Assembly: GCF_000275845.1 (NCBI RefSeq)
Contig: NW_006766909.1
Coordinates: 46,605-69,017, forward strand
Direction of reading: 5' to 3'
DNA: 22,413 nucleotides
Source: Dichomitus squalens LYAD-421 SS1
Lineage: Eukaryota > Basidiomycota > Agaricomycetes > Polyporales > Polyporaceae
Below the pieces are notes generated by a model. The model was not told the origin of the DNA and did not search any database. It saw only the letters and a program-made list of their open reading frames with translations. The translations under genes and the position numbers were made by a program. Below, one piece after another: positions 1 to 10,341 of the stretch (positions within the stretch are counted from its first letter, which is position 1; each line of letters opens with the position of its first letter).

Positions 1-296
1 CCCGGGCTGGGTATCTGTGCCGGTCGGGTGTCCTACTTCCCCGCGGAGATCGTTCATGTTCCTAAGTCGTACGCCGTGATCCCCGTTCAGCAATGGCTAG
101 CTAGCTCACTTCGTACGTGTTATCCAGCTGGTCGCAAACCCTTGGCAAATTGGTGTTCGAGTCTGAGCATGACGCAGGTGGTCACTTCGCAGCATTTGAG
201 GTGCCACATCGGCTTGCAGGAGACCTGCGAAGGATGTATGGGAAGGGTGGACCCGCGCATGGCGTTGTTCCGGGCAAGAGTGGCTACGATGCCTAG
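1..296 (+). CDS. Epoxide hydrolase-like alpha/beta hydrolase, 3' end only (partial)
   Basis: This is the C-terminal part of an alpha/beta-hydrolase of the epoxide hydrolase family, which adds water to epoxides and is used in detoxification and lipid metabolism. Exon 1-68 reads into HVPKS; an intron lies at 69-127 (GTACGC...CCAG); the last exon is 128-296, ending in TAG. Joined, the frame runs [16 protein letters not shown], then [14 protein letters not shown], then [18 protein letters not shown] and stop. The GGHFA histidine matches the catalytic histidine of the family, and the surrounding sequence follows the family pattern (GGHFA, then a D-L-R helix). The nucleophile and lid lie off the left edge. 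The exact start of the first visible exon is uncertain, because bases 1-27 could include intron. It is the only confidently recognised plus-strand gene. Confidence 0.8.
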
Positions 297-718
297 GATA
301 CGGAGTGCTCTATATCACGCTACGATTGTCCTTGGCATTTCGCGAAATCTTAGGTACCAAAGTTCAACTAGGATAGCCACAGGTGATAGGAGGTATTCGT
401 TGGGTGATCAACCTTGCGCTTCTTCGGTAGCCGGTATGTACGGCGGCTTGGGAGGCCGACAACCGGCTGGTGAGCTTTGCCGGAGTGTATTCGCGGCGCA
501 CACTCGAGAGACGAGAGAACTTGATGTTGATACAGGTCGAACTTGAATCAAAGACTCGGGATATAGATATAGATACGGCGTATGACTACAAGTAGAGATC
601 CATTCTCGTTCAAATTGTGGTGTACGCCCAAAGACTACCGCCTCGACTTGCGGTTGTCGCGATGGTCGGTATGCTTGCAATGACAATGTCATTAGGTTCC
701 GTGTCCTAATTACCGTCC
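297..718. other. Intergenic, convergent 3' ends
   Basis: This stretch lies between the stop of the epoxide hydrolase and the stop of the next minus-strand gene, so it should hold two 3' untranslated regions. It has open frames on both strands but none with recognisable protein sequence or a supported splice model. I see no repeat or RNA gene. Confidence 0.5.
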
Positions 719-1399
719 TTAAAACTCTGCAGTTGCTGGAGCAATCAGAACTCCAAAATCACTCAAACGAGCAGAGACAAGACGTGCCTTTGACGCGACG
801 GAGCTCTTGCTGTCGTTCTTGGGCTGCGCTGCAGGCTCAATAGCCTGATGTTCCCCCTTGTTCTGATTACCCTGGGTCGTCTGTTTCAACTTCTGACTCT
901 TGCCACTGGCGTGCTCGTGCTCACCTGCACTTTCGACAGTGTGGCACTTTGGCCCGTACCAGGCTGCGCAGGGTCTTTTGGTGTTGTAACGTCCTTCGGG
1001 CCGACGGGCTCCATCGAATCGCCGCGTGTCCGGTGGATGAGGGGCTCTTGTGAGTTCGATTGGGGCTGATGTTCCTGCGTCGACGTCATTCGGTACTCCC
1101 CTGTGAGATGACAGCTCAATGAATCCGATGCATGCAGTGTAACAATGAACGCGAATATGTACATGTCGGAATTGCAGCAGGTGATTTTGACTCTTCCTTC
1201 TTCGCTTGGTATGACCTCTGTGCGTACCAGGAGGTCCCGAAGGCGGCTACAGTAGCTGTGACGCCTGTTGCGAGCACTTAGTAAGGATTGAAACGTCAAT
1301 CCTGACCGGTTCTCCGTCACTTGAGTGTGCCTAGCAGCTCACCTTGCCTCTCGAGCGTAACAGCTGCTGATAACTCCTTGTCACGCCAGAGTGGGCCAT
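719..1399 (-). CDS. Small hypothetical disordered protein, four exons
   Basis: The product is not recognised. A consistent gene can be built from exons 1399-1343, 1246-1228, 1100-925 and 871-719, all bounded by GT and AG and all in phase, giving 134 residues. The start (AGCATGG) has A at -3 and G at +4, and a TATATAA-like box lies about 90 bp upstream. The second exon is only 19 nt (PPSGPPG). The protein is rich in Q, S, P, E and K, has no hydrophobic stretch, and ends in VSARLSDFGVLIAPATAEF; it looks intrinsically disordered. A longer unspliced frame covers 886-1320, so the upstream exons are less certain than the last two, which share a clean 53-nt intron (872-924). No family or function can be assigned. 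Confidence 0.5.
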
Positions 1400-1817
1400 G
1401 CTGCTCGATGGGATTTCAAGACAAGCAGATATAAAGTGTGAGCAAGAACGAAGTCGAAGAAAGGAACCTGGGCAGACCCCATGGTATGTTATATAGGAGC
1501 AGGTCGTGGTGATGGGAAGCAATGAGACCGTGTTCGACGTCATTGTCTATCCTCGCTTTCTCACGCGCCACCGCGCACGTCGCGCGGGTGCCCACGTGAT
1601 CGCGTATCCCAGGGCCGCTGCACTGAATGACCCCGTACAAGTCTTCTGGAATGCCCGCGAGCGGGGTGACGCATTGATAATAGAAAAAAAATACTATGGT
1701 CAAGTGTTATACCACGGGAAATGGACTACTAGAGATGGTACAATAGAGGATAGTATCATCATACGCTGACTTACGCAACTGGAATGTACGTCGAACAGGT
1801 ACTCAAAAGCAGATATG
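1400..1817. other. Intergenic between two minus-strand genes
   Basis: It holds the promoter of the small gene and the 3' flank of the F-box gene. A plus-strand open frame (1506-1769, 87 codons) has no recognisable sequence and no supporting splice or promoter signals, so I do not call it. Confidence 0.4.
1488..1496 (-). promoter_or_regulatory. TATA-like box of the small gene at 719-1399
   Basis: The minus strand reads CTATATAAC about 90 bp before the proposed ATG at 1399. The spacing suits a start of transcription roughly 60 bp upstream of the ATG. It is sequence evidence only. Confidence 0.4.
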
Positions 1818-3552
1818 TCACGACATGACCTCAACAAGAGGTAGAATAAGAGTGAGGACCTTCTTGCGGCTCGTCAGACCTAACACCTCCCCTGTAGCGT
1901 CCCACAACCTCCGTTTCAATGTCTGAGCGTCAGGAAAGTCCCGCGGTACGGTAAACCTGAAGTGCACCTCCTGGAGCGCCCCCATCCTGGTGAATTTGTT
2001 GCGGAAGCGTCTCCATGGGCCGCGCTTCCGATGACCAAGGGCCGCGAAGAAGGCGTTTCCGATCTCCGCGCGTGGGAACGAGACACGGAACGTAACTTCA
2101 CGCACCTCGCTCCATCTGCTCGCGAAGGACTCGAAGAGGTCGGCGTGGAGATGCAAGACCTTGTCGAACAGACCTTCTGGGCCCAGCGGAGAAAGCTTTC
2201 GGTCATAGCTGGGCGGAATTTCCAGCCAGAGCACGATATCCCTCAGATTTTCCGTCGCGCCGAGCCCGAGCTCGGCCCATGTCCGAAACGGGTCAACTAC
2301 AAGCAGCGTCAGAACGACACAAGATTGGGAGGAAAAAAGAACGCAAGGTGGGACGTACAAGCACGTCACAGCGCAAGCGACTCACCTGGACTGAAGAGCA
2401 TCTGCGAGACGTCCAATTCCAAGCTTGTCACAGGACTCGCAAATTCACCGCGGGAAAGGAACGTCCCAAGATGCCTCGCTTCTGACCATGTCCGCGCGCG
2501 CAGCCGCACCGCAGACAGGCTCCTGTTGTCCTGGCCGTGCGCAAACCAGATAAAGTCCTTGAGCGCCGCGATGCGCGCCTCACTCCTCTCCAAATCCAGG
2601 CTGTTCAGAGACAACTTCAAGATTCGGGGCACCACCCGTCGCCGTGCGAGTTCTAACGCGACGTTGGCCGCGGAAACCTGCGCGTCGTCTGCGAGCATAG
2701 GCACGCCGTCTTGCGGACCAGGGTACGACACCGACAGCTCCTCAATGAAGGGAAAGATGAAAAGAGCATCGATAAGGTGGCCACGCGTAGTAGACACGCA
2801 TCTCGAGATGGAGAGGGTCGTCAGTGCGGTTACGTCCGAGAGACGCGGAATTGAATCCGCTACCCAGGAATGCATATTGTTGTCGAACGTGAGGGTGTCT
2901 AGCGATAATACTTTGATGCCTCTGACGACGGTGAGGAGGTAGGAGAGGAGGTGGATGGAGAACTGTGGTGGGACGTATTCCCACTGCGACGGGTCCGAAG
3001 CGGCGTTGTTCCTCGACAGAGACAAGCTACGGAGCCTCGCTCGTATGCCGCCACCATTGTACGCAGGTCCTGGGGCAACTGAATTGCTTGAAGTAGGCCA
3101 CTTCTGCAACCAGGGTCTACCACTGATCGTAACATCCGTGATTGCTGCTTGCGCCCAAGGCCGCTTGCGGAGGAAGTCTATCCAGTCCCCGATGCTCCGC
3201 ACGTTCCTCCACCGCTTGCTCAAGAGTCGAGACAGATATGTCAGGTCACGCGACTTGCTCTCCTGCGTGGGACAGACGTCGATGTGAATACTACGGAAGA
3301 GCGCGGCGCGAGTGCGCTCGCGGAAGGGACGACAGAGGCACCCGAGCGCCATGAGCAGCTCCTTGTCGTCGTATTCCAAGAATACGTCAATAACGAGAGG
3401 CCAGGAAAAACGAGCTGGCGTGGCCGCACGCTCCGCAGGTAGATCGGGAGGGAGATCAGAGCGTATACGGTTGTGAATCTATCAAGCCGAAATAAGCACC
3501 GTACGCGCAAAGCAAGGTGATAGGGATGACTTACACGTCCAGGATGCCTCAT
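1818..3552 (-). CDS. F-box-like protein
   Basis: Three exons (3552-3535, 3478-2386, 2296-1818) join in frame to 529 residues; the introns have GTAAGT...GATAG and GTGAGT...TTGTAG ends. Residues roughly 30-70 look like an F-box: FSWPLVIDVFLEYDD, then KELLMALGCLCRPFRERTRA and ALFRSIHI, the usual pattern in which a helix pair is followed by 'cR.fr..ar..LFrsI'. F-box proteins link a target to the SKP1-cullin ubiquitin ligase. The rest is a weakly repetitive leucine-rich region (for example VLSLDTLTFDNN, LTTLSISRC, ILKLSLNSLDLE), as in the many fast-evolving F-box genes of Agaricomycetes. The six-codon first exon is the least certain part; the frame upstream of the F-box has no other ATG. The substrate cannot be inferred. 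Confidence 0.7.
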
Positions 3553-3620
3553 CTTTAACGAGAGCAGCTGTATGAAGTGGGGCAAGGCATAAATATGACT
3601 TCCCTATCCAAGATTGGTCT

Positions 3621-3630
3621 GATATATATG
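3621..3630 (-). promoter_or_regulatory. TATA box of the F-box gene
   Basis: The minus strand reads CATATATATC about 70 bp upstream of the ATG at 3552. The position supports the short first exon. Confidence 0.45.
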
Positions 3631-4966
3631 GGCGAGTGGCACCGGATGCATCGGAGTGGCATGGGCGCTTCTGACTTGACGTCTGTGCCATTGAGATTGT
3701 GCGGCAGCAGCCTCGAGGTGAAGTACGTGGCCACGTCGTCCATTGTTCTCCTTACATGTAGTCAAAGTAATTCTCTACATCACATGATTCGCAGACCCGA
3801 AACCAACAACGACCTGATGCAGAAGAAGAGCAGTGCATTGTCGAGGCCGTTGGCCAACAATGGGTCTGCTACGCTAACATCTTCTCTAGATAGGCCACCC
3901 TGCATGAATAAGTGAGCTCATACAGAGGTGGTTCATTAACTAACTGCCAGGCTACTACTATCATTGGTACCGGGAGAGCTCACCTTGGTGGAGCACTTCT
4001 GAGGAGTCTTTACTATGCTGCAGACAGAGTAATACTAAGCAGCTCTAGGGCGTAAGCAAAGGGCTGGGCAGAGAAAACGGCGAGGGAGCCGAACCCCATG
4101 GGCCAGACTTGCGTTGGACGCGTTGAAGCAGAACCAGGAGTCGTTGCCCGGACGACTGAGCGTCGCTGTGCACCTCGGGCGCCTGCCTCCCAATTCGACT
4201 GCACGGCGCCGATGCCGACGGCTACACGTGGCCCATCACACTCATGCCGGTGATAATCGACCATCGATCAGCAGTAGGTCGCCTCTCACCAAGTAGTCCA
4301 TGGGACAAGTGATCAACTACCAATACGCATCTCGAGTACGTACGTCTGTCACTGAATGTGCTTTGCAGAAGGGCTCCTGTTGCCCAAGGAAGACTCTCCC
4401 AGTTATATGCTACGGTCGCCCTGGATCTCTTCCTTAGAAAGCTCCGAGCACGCAAGGAGCAGAGCAAGTGCGATTAGAAGTCATAGCGTTGTCGCTGACT
4501 GACTCCATCTCGTCTGCATGCCTGAATCATGACTAACATAGTCCATTTGTTACGTGATTGTTCTCCCCTCCGACGTATCGCCAATTTTTGGTGTATGATC
4601 TCGTGGTATATTGGCGCACACATTGCATCTGCTCTCAAGGGCGACTTCATGAATCACTTGCAGACATTCACGCTGTAGTTGGTGTGTTGTACGAGCATGG
4701 TACAAGTCAATTCCCTGCATACCTTTGTCGGCCTGTGATTATGACACGCAGGCATACCAGCACAGTTTGCAGAGATATTGTCATTGTGCGGGCTGTCCAA
4801 CAAGACACTGGGTCTCGTTGAACCCCATGCAAGCACGGCCGGATGATCAAGCTTCAATCAGCACTTGATATATCAGATATTGCACCGGTATGCGACTACA
4901 ATTGTGTTGTTTCCTTACCTGGATGCCTATACTAGAGTGGCTCTTCAACGTCAGAGGCGGCTTCCC
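3631..4966. other. Long intergenic stretch, nothing recognised
   Basis: About 1.3 kb between the F-box promoter and the end of DUF6533 gene A. Short open frames occur on both strands (for example minus 4013-4264, plus 3577-3915, plus 4558-4821), and donor-like GGTGAG motifs lie on the minus strand near 3985 and 4290. I could not join these into a gene or recognise any family. It could hold a decayed gene. Confidence 0.35.
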
Positions 4967-6692
4967 TCAATGCATGTCCACAATATCATCTCCGCCGAGG
5001 CCATCATCCTGTCCGAGATAGTCTTCGACAGCGATGGAGGCTCCGAGTGAGCTGACGACTCGCTCAAATACTATGGAGCGGTTATCGGGAGACGAAACCT
5101 GTGACGGAGGCATGGAGCCAGTACCACGAAGACTAGCCGACTGGAGACGCAAGAGGAAGCGCGAAAGAATGACAGCTGATATCCTACAATTCGTACGCGT
5201 GATGAGTCAGAACAGAACACCATTGGTTCGGGAGTACATACGGCGTTGTGAAGGTTACGAGTCCACTAGTAGATTGCAGTAGAACTATGTCCAGCTGCAA
5301 CGTTCATGATTAGTACTACACATTACAAAGTCCCAGGGGTGGCTATACCGAAAGCAATGTGAAAGCGATGTGTAGACAGTTGATGATGCCGAGGAGACTA
5401 GATATATTGAGGTTTAGGTTTGGCAGACTCAGGTACTACGGGTGTGAAGACATACAGGAAGTAGATTGTTCCTGATTTGGCACCATGGTTAGCAGTGTTT
5501 GAGATCGAGCACAAAATACATGTCCAATCGAGTGCTCACCATCCAATAGTAATATGCTTGCGAGGGAGCCTTGCAGTAGACCTATGTGGCCAATGACCCG
5601 GAGGCGGACCAGTGTGAGCCATGTTGCACCGATCGCGAGGCAGTCTGCAGCAATCAGGCTTGAACGAGATACAATGGTTACTAAACCCATCAGAGATCAG
5701 GGACGTGCGAGGCTTCGCGGGTCCATGTAGCTCACATCTATAAAACATGTCATATAGTTCAGCAAAGGTTGTCCTTTCGAATGTTTTTTTCAGGGACTGA
5801 CGTCTTTGAGAGATTCACAGGTACACCCGCAATTTCCGTACATCCAAACGGATCTATATCCTCTCCGGTCAGCCCGAACCGGAAAGTGACCTGTTGACAT
5901 TCGACCGCTCAGGCATTCAGCGTCGGATTATAACGTTTAGGCTGTGAATTGATCTTACCAAGTTGACCCCAAAGGGTACCACAGATAATGCGAACGCGAT
6001 GACTGATAGAAGCATGTTCTTCCGGAGTGCGTAAATACGCATCGCTGTGAAGGCTATGAGAGGAAAGTCTCAGGATTTGCTCGTAAATAAAGGGAAGTAT
6101 GTGTCACTCCCACCTGCCCAAACAAGATATATGGAATAATTCACGGCATAAGTCCCCTTTGCAGAAGCAGCGCAACTGCAAATGAAAAGACACAGAGCGG
6201 CTTCAGCAGGTATCCATAGTACCGAAAGATACCATGCCTCGGATTCCAGCTCACCTCTGGTGAAGTTTCAGGATTAATCAGTATCTAGGTGTCACTGAGA
6301 TAGAGAACTATCGTACTTACTGCATTGGAAATGTTAAAGTAACTCGCAAGGTCCCAGACTAAGAATATCATGGTCATGTACTTGTTCATCCAGAATAGAA
6401 CAGCCGCCGCCGTCAATTTGCGCCCCCAGAAACACCTTATCTCTTCTCCGGTAGTGATCATCGTATCGTACAAAAATACAACTAAGATGCAGACGAGTCA
6501 CTGATACAGCCCATACACTCCTTGAAAGGATGTGAACGAGTTGAGATACCTATCCCGGCAAAGAAACAACGGTTGTCAATCAAGCTATCGCGTCCGTCAT
6601 GTATTCAGTACTTGTACTTCCAGTCAGTCAAGGCATGTAACTTACATCTGTGAATACTGGAGAGCCAGCTGGCCAGAATTGGAGGTAGCCAT
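4967..6692 (-). CDS. DUF6533 domain membrane protein A
   Basis: This is a multi-pass membrane protein of the basidiomycete-rich DUF6533 family, of unknown function. Readable exons are 6692-6646, 6584-6550, 6481-6321, 6175-6114, 6053-5959, 5890-5802, 5680-5540, 5471-5456, 5397-5349, 5294-5242 and 5183-4967. The DUF6533 core is clear: FLYDTMITTGEEIRCFWGRK, then VLFWMNKYMTMIF. Later family landmarks follow in order: VWAAFTAMRIYAL, TIVSRSSLIAADCLAIGATW, GTIYFLLLGIINCLHIAFTL and ISAVILSRFLLRLQ, before a hydrophilic tail rich in S and D. Two junctions do not close in phase with simple introns (6321 to 6175, and 5802 to 5680), so a small exon is missing at each or the gene is damaged. One exon is only 16 nt. 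A TATAAA box lies 60 bp upstream. Confidence 0.75.
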
Positions 6693-6750
6693 GATAGGGA
6701 GGTGACAGGTGAGATGGGTGCGAACTCAGTCGTAGCGAGCTCTGGAGATG

Positions 6751-6758
6751 CATTTATA
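6751..6758 (-). promoter_or_regulatory. TATA box of DUF6533 gene A
   Basis: The minus strand reads GGGTATAAATGC. TATAAATG ends about 60 bp before the ATG at 6692, a suitable distance for the core promoter. Confidence 0.55.
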
Positions 6759-7169
6759 CCCTCTCGTGAAGCTTCAGATTCTATGGATCCCTTTTGATAC
6801 TCCAGTCCGTGAGAGAACATCTGGCTCATAGTGGCTATTTTCTGGTAATAGCCCACCAATGACATCTGTCTCCGTTATATGTCTGAAACATAGACATCAG
6901 GGAAGCAGCAGAAGCCTGATCCACTTGATCGCTTGCACCGTGCAGACGGTGCCCAAGGGCATCTACTTTCCGGAGCAATAACACCCATACGAAACTAGAA
7001 GTAATCATATCGGAAAATGTATGTGCAGGAGTGACCGAGGGAATTTGTGAGCCACTTGCAGTAGAGCGATGGGTCTGAAGGGAGAACCACCACTCTTGCG
7101 GGGCGGTAACTCGTGATGTCTCAGTGGAGCTATATCTGATGTGCGAATAAGGGTTCCAAGATAGCTAGG
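6759..7169. other. Intergenic upstream of DUF6533 gene A
   Basis: This is the promoter-side flank of DUF6533 gene A and of the doubtful plus-strand gene that starts at 7170. I see no other gene, repeat or RNA element in it. Confidence 0.4.
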
Positions 7170-7858
7170 ATGGGGCAATGTGGTGAGAGGGTGCCTATGC
7201 ATCATGATAATATGATATTTATAGAAGACGGCAAGCAAGACAGATACCGAAGCGTGGCATCGGTACATTGTCAAACACACATACACGCCGAGGTACTTCA
7301 CTGGATAGTAGTAGCCGACTTAGAGTCCTGCCAGGTGTTATCCGAGTACTAGCTACGCTCATTTTGGCCAAAATATACACAATGAGAGGGGCTCAAACAA
7401 GGTCTCAACCTCACTCGGGGGCTATGAGGGACGAGCCGTACCAGCCCATAATAAGTGATTCACGTCCGCGTCCAGAACCTGTCGAACGGCGTAACAGGGA
7501 TAAATATAGAGGACGACGAGCTGGAGCCTGCGCCTTCGAGTCTCAGCGTTCATGTGGAGGCAAGATCTGGAGGAGTTTTATTTGAGCTATTCGATTCTCA
7601 CGGTTTAGCCGCTTGCGAAAGAGCGGTACAAGCTGATGGCCTTTCCAATGCTGACGGATGCGTCCGTCAACAAGTAAGAACATACTCTACATTGGCCCAT
7701 TTGGTATGATATAGGACGTCGCCTTCGCCGTAACATACATACGCAACACACGCCACTTCTACCTCACCGTGTCTCATGTTCTCTCGAACATAAACCACTG
7801 GGCTGAAGGGCGTACGGTGTCCATCTTCTCAGTTCCAGCCGTAGAGGATGTAGAATAG
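7170..7858 (+). CDS. Doubtful hypothetical protein, three exons
   Basis: I do not recognise the product. Exons 7170-7334, 7476-7673 and 7715-7858 join with GTGTTA...CCAG and GTAAGA...ATAG introns, all in phase 0, to give 168 residues. The middle exon looks most like coding sequence (EDDELEPAPSSLSVHVEARS, then GGVLFELFDSHGLAACERAV), with many C- or G-ending codons. Against it, the last exon runs about 85 bp into the coding end of the DUF4419 gene on the other strand, the first donor is not a strong match, and no domain is visible. It may be a real convergent gene with a different 3' end, a decayed gene, or chance open frames. Confidence 0.3.
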
Positions 7859-9336
7859 GCGACGTGCCCCGCGACCATCATACACTCGAGCTTCACACCG
7901 TTATCGTTGACTGTAACGTCGACTTCGCAGTATCCTGGGGGAATCATTGTCGCATCTAACACGGAGAAGGGAACGTTATCAAGCGTATACGTCGGATTAC
8001 CCCGGCGCCATGAATCTGGGCAGTGAGATGAGCGGATGACGGTAGTGCGCGAAGTCAGAGGTTGAGAATACTCACGTCTAATCATAACGCTCCCACTTGG
8101 CTTGTCGTTTGCCTCCTGTGCAGAGTCCTCTTCGCTACGGCCGGGAGACTTGGCGTTCCTGCGCAGAAACCTTGGTATTATTTTGCTCAAGCGTTTGCGC
8201 CTCGATTCGCTATCTATCAGCACGAAGCTGGGCTTTACCGGAGTGCTCTCGGGAAGCGACACAGAGTTCCATTCTCCCTTGTGCGACCATACGCAGAAAG
8301 CCGTGATCCACCCGCTGAGGTCTTCCCTTCCACACATTTCAGAGTGGTGATATGCGACGTGGCTCCAGAACTCCACGTCAGGCTCGCCATCGAATGCACT
8401 GATGAATCGGCGAAGGATAGGGCGAAGCATCTCCGCCCAAACGGAAGGTTCCTTCCCGAAGTCGTAGAGTCGCTCGAGCCTGCGATAGATCTCCACCCAG
8501 TCGGACTTCTCTCCTTCTAAAGTGACCGATGGTATGCCGCAGATACAGTCGATCACATACTCGAAGTATCTAGAAGGAGAGATTCAGCCGGACAAGGGGG
8601 CTTGTCGGAAATGGAGACACGTACTCCTTGAGGCTCGCCATTATGACGATCGAGCATACGGTAGTGTCCCTTGTGGTAGTCGTGGTGAAATCGGGTAGGA
8701 TCCACTTCACCAATGTATCGTCCACGACCTATGTCCATCTGTGGTCAAATATGTTGAATACAATCGAACACCGGCCAAGACGCACGTTCTCGTGAATCCT
8801 CTTGGTGAATGTCTGAGCAAGGCTGCCATAGTCAACTGCATAGCGATCTCCGGCGGCCTGCAATACCAATTTTTTCTTGCCCTCGTGAGCAACAAAATAT
8901 GAACGGAGTTCCTCGGCATGGGCATTGATGCTGTTAACGGTGCAAATGCATGAGTTAATCCTGTAAGTCAAAGCGTATTGGCCTACATACTAGAAATTCA
9001 GCTGCACAACGATAGCCAACCAGACATCATCGGGCCTGCGTGCAAGGAGCAATCTCACATCAAAAAAGTTCTGCGTCAAGAAAAACTTGTTGCTTACCTG
9101 ATCCGGAGGTGACGATGAGCTCCATAGGCATCTAGGACGGCGTGCACAAACCCGTTGCTGTAGGGTACCATCGTAAGAACTTCATCCGCCTCAAGGGAGC
9201 TCTGCAAGATCTCCTTGCATCGTCTCCATTGCGGCCGGCAGCTCTCTTCCAGGATGTTGTCTACCGAGGGCGTATAGCTCTTGTCGAGCTCGAAACTGTT
9301 TGCCTTGTGAGAAGCGACCTGGAAGGTCACAGGCAT
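7774..9336 (-). CDS. DUF4419 domain protein
   Basis: Six exons (9336-9098, 9035-8991, 8930-8786, 8728-8625, 8569-8076, 8015-7774) join in frame to 422 residues with GT-AG introns. The sequence follows the DUF4419 family from end to end: MPVTFQVASHKAN at the start, GFVHAVLDAYGAHRHLRIRP, DDVWLAIVVQLNFYINAHAE, WILPDFTTTTTRDTT, YFEYVIDCICGIP, then WITAFCVWSHKG and IPPGYCEVDV...CMMVAGHVAYS near the end. DUF4419 proteins are soluble, common in fungi, and have no established biochemical function. A region of about 55 residues between WSHKG and the last block is polar and probably a flexible insert. The last intron (8016-8075) is 60 nt, free of stops and divisible by three, so an unspliced form would add 20 residues. 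An upstream in-frame ATG at 9414 exists, but the conserved start favours 9336. Confidence 0.85.
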
Positions 9337-9435
9337 GGTACACGGGGACGACTCGGAATGGACAGCGGACTGGTAATGGTAGCGTAAGGAGTCGGAAGTC
9401 AAGGACAAATCCAACCCACCGACACGTCAAGAGGG

Positions 9436-9445
9436 CCTATATTTT
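9436..9445 (-). promoter_or_regulatory. TATA-like box of the DUF4419 gene
   Basis: The minus strand reads AAAATATAGG about 100 bp upstream of the ATG at 9336. It supports the downstream start: a start at 9414 would leave only about 20 bp between box and ATG. Confidence 0.35.
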
Positions 9446-10341
9446 GTTGATGAGAGAAGAATGTGTCACTATGGGCCTGGCGCCCCCGGAAAACCCCCGG
9501 TTCGACAAGGCAAAAAGTGCGTTCAACGGTCGCACCGTGGAAATGGGATCTCACCGTTGAATATCACCCGTCAGTTATCCGCGGCGGCAACGTGTTTTTA
9601 CATCCGTAGAGATTTACCACCTGAGACGCCAAGCTGAACGGGGTTATTCCACGGTTGCTCTCGGTGTCCGCAAACAAGTCTGCATGTGCCGGCCCTAAAC
9701 ATGGGCGCCAAATGCCAGTCGCTCTGATTCTGACCATTCTCTCGTCTGCATCGACATTCTCCTGTTGCTTGTGACATCTGACTTTCATGGAACTATCTTA
9801 GGGTGCGTTGGGTACATGACTGCTGTCGCGTCTACATTTATTGGTCCCCTTTATCACCGTTCCTGGGGTGTGCATACAGTACCAGAGTCGTCGGGCAGAG
9901 CCCAGTGATGGACGGTCGGCATAAGGTAAGTCGCAATCTTCAGAGTTGTGAGTTTCTCAGGTAAGTCCAGCTATGTTGTTTGGCCATTCTGGCAAAGATG
10001 TCGATCAGGTAAGTCACTCTTCTCAAATATCTGCATTCTCCCCGGTGAGTATTTGCTGCTCTTCCCTGAATATCTGACTCCGTCTACCCAAACTCCCATA
10101 TGTGTCCTTAGTTTTGGCGTGGATGTACTGCAGGAGCGGCAAGGGTCAAAAGGACGTGGTCGTTGAGAGTACCAGAGGGTCTCGAACTTGCATAGTTTAT
10201 ATTGATATCCCTACCTGTACTATGTACTCAGCATGCCGTAATGCGACCGTAACACTGCAATCTGCAGCGTGTTTAGCTACACTCTTGTACTGCATCATCA
10301 GTGATTCCCTATTGATTTCCAGCTGGCGCAAGCGAAGATCC
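9446..10341. other. Intergenic, donor-motif cluster and a MITE-like end
   Basis: No confident gene. At 9479-9500 lies a GGCGCCCCCGG sequence that resembles the ends of the candidate MITE downstream. At 9926, 9961, 10009 and 10045 four strong 5' splice-site motifs sit within 120 bp on the plus strand. They can be joined into a 36-codon frame starting at 9908, which is too short to trust. Confidence 0.35.

Noticed and set aside
28..546. 172-codon plus-strand open frame at the left edge
   Set aside because: Only its first codons are real; it reads through the 69-127 intron and then out of frame. The spliced reading gives the epoxide hydrolase end.
1962..2942. 326-codon plus-strand open frame
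   Set aside because: It is the antisense of the F-box gene's exons and crosses its intron; the minus-strand reading carries the family pattern and proper splice sites.
7490..7510. AACAGGGATAAATATAG, which recalls a homing-endonuclease target
   Set aside because: The match to the known I-SceI-type site is partial and there is no intron, intein or endonuclease gene nearby.
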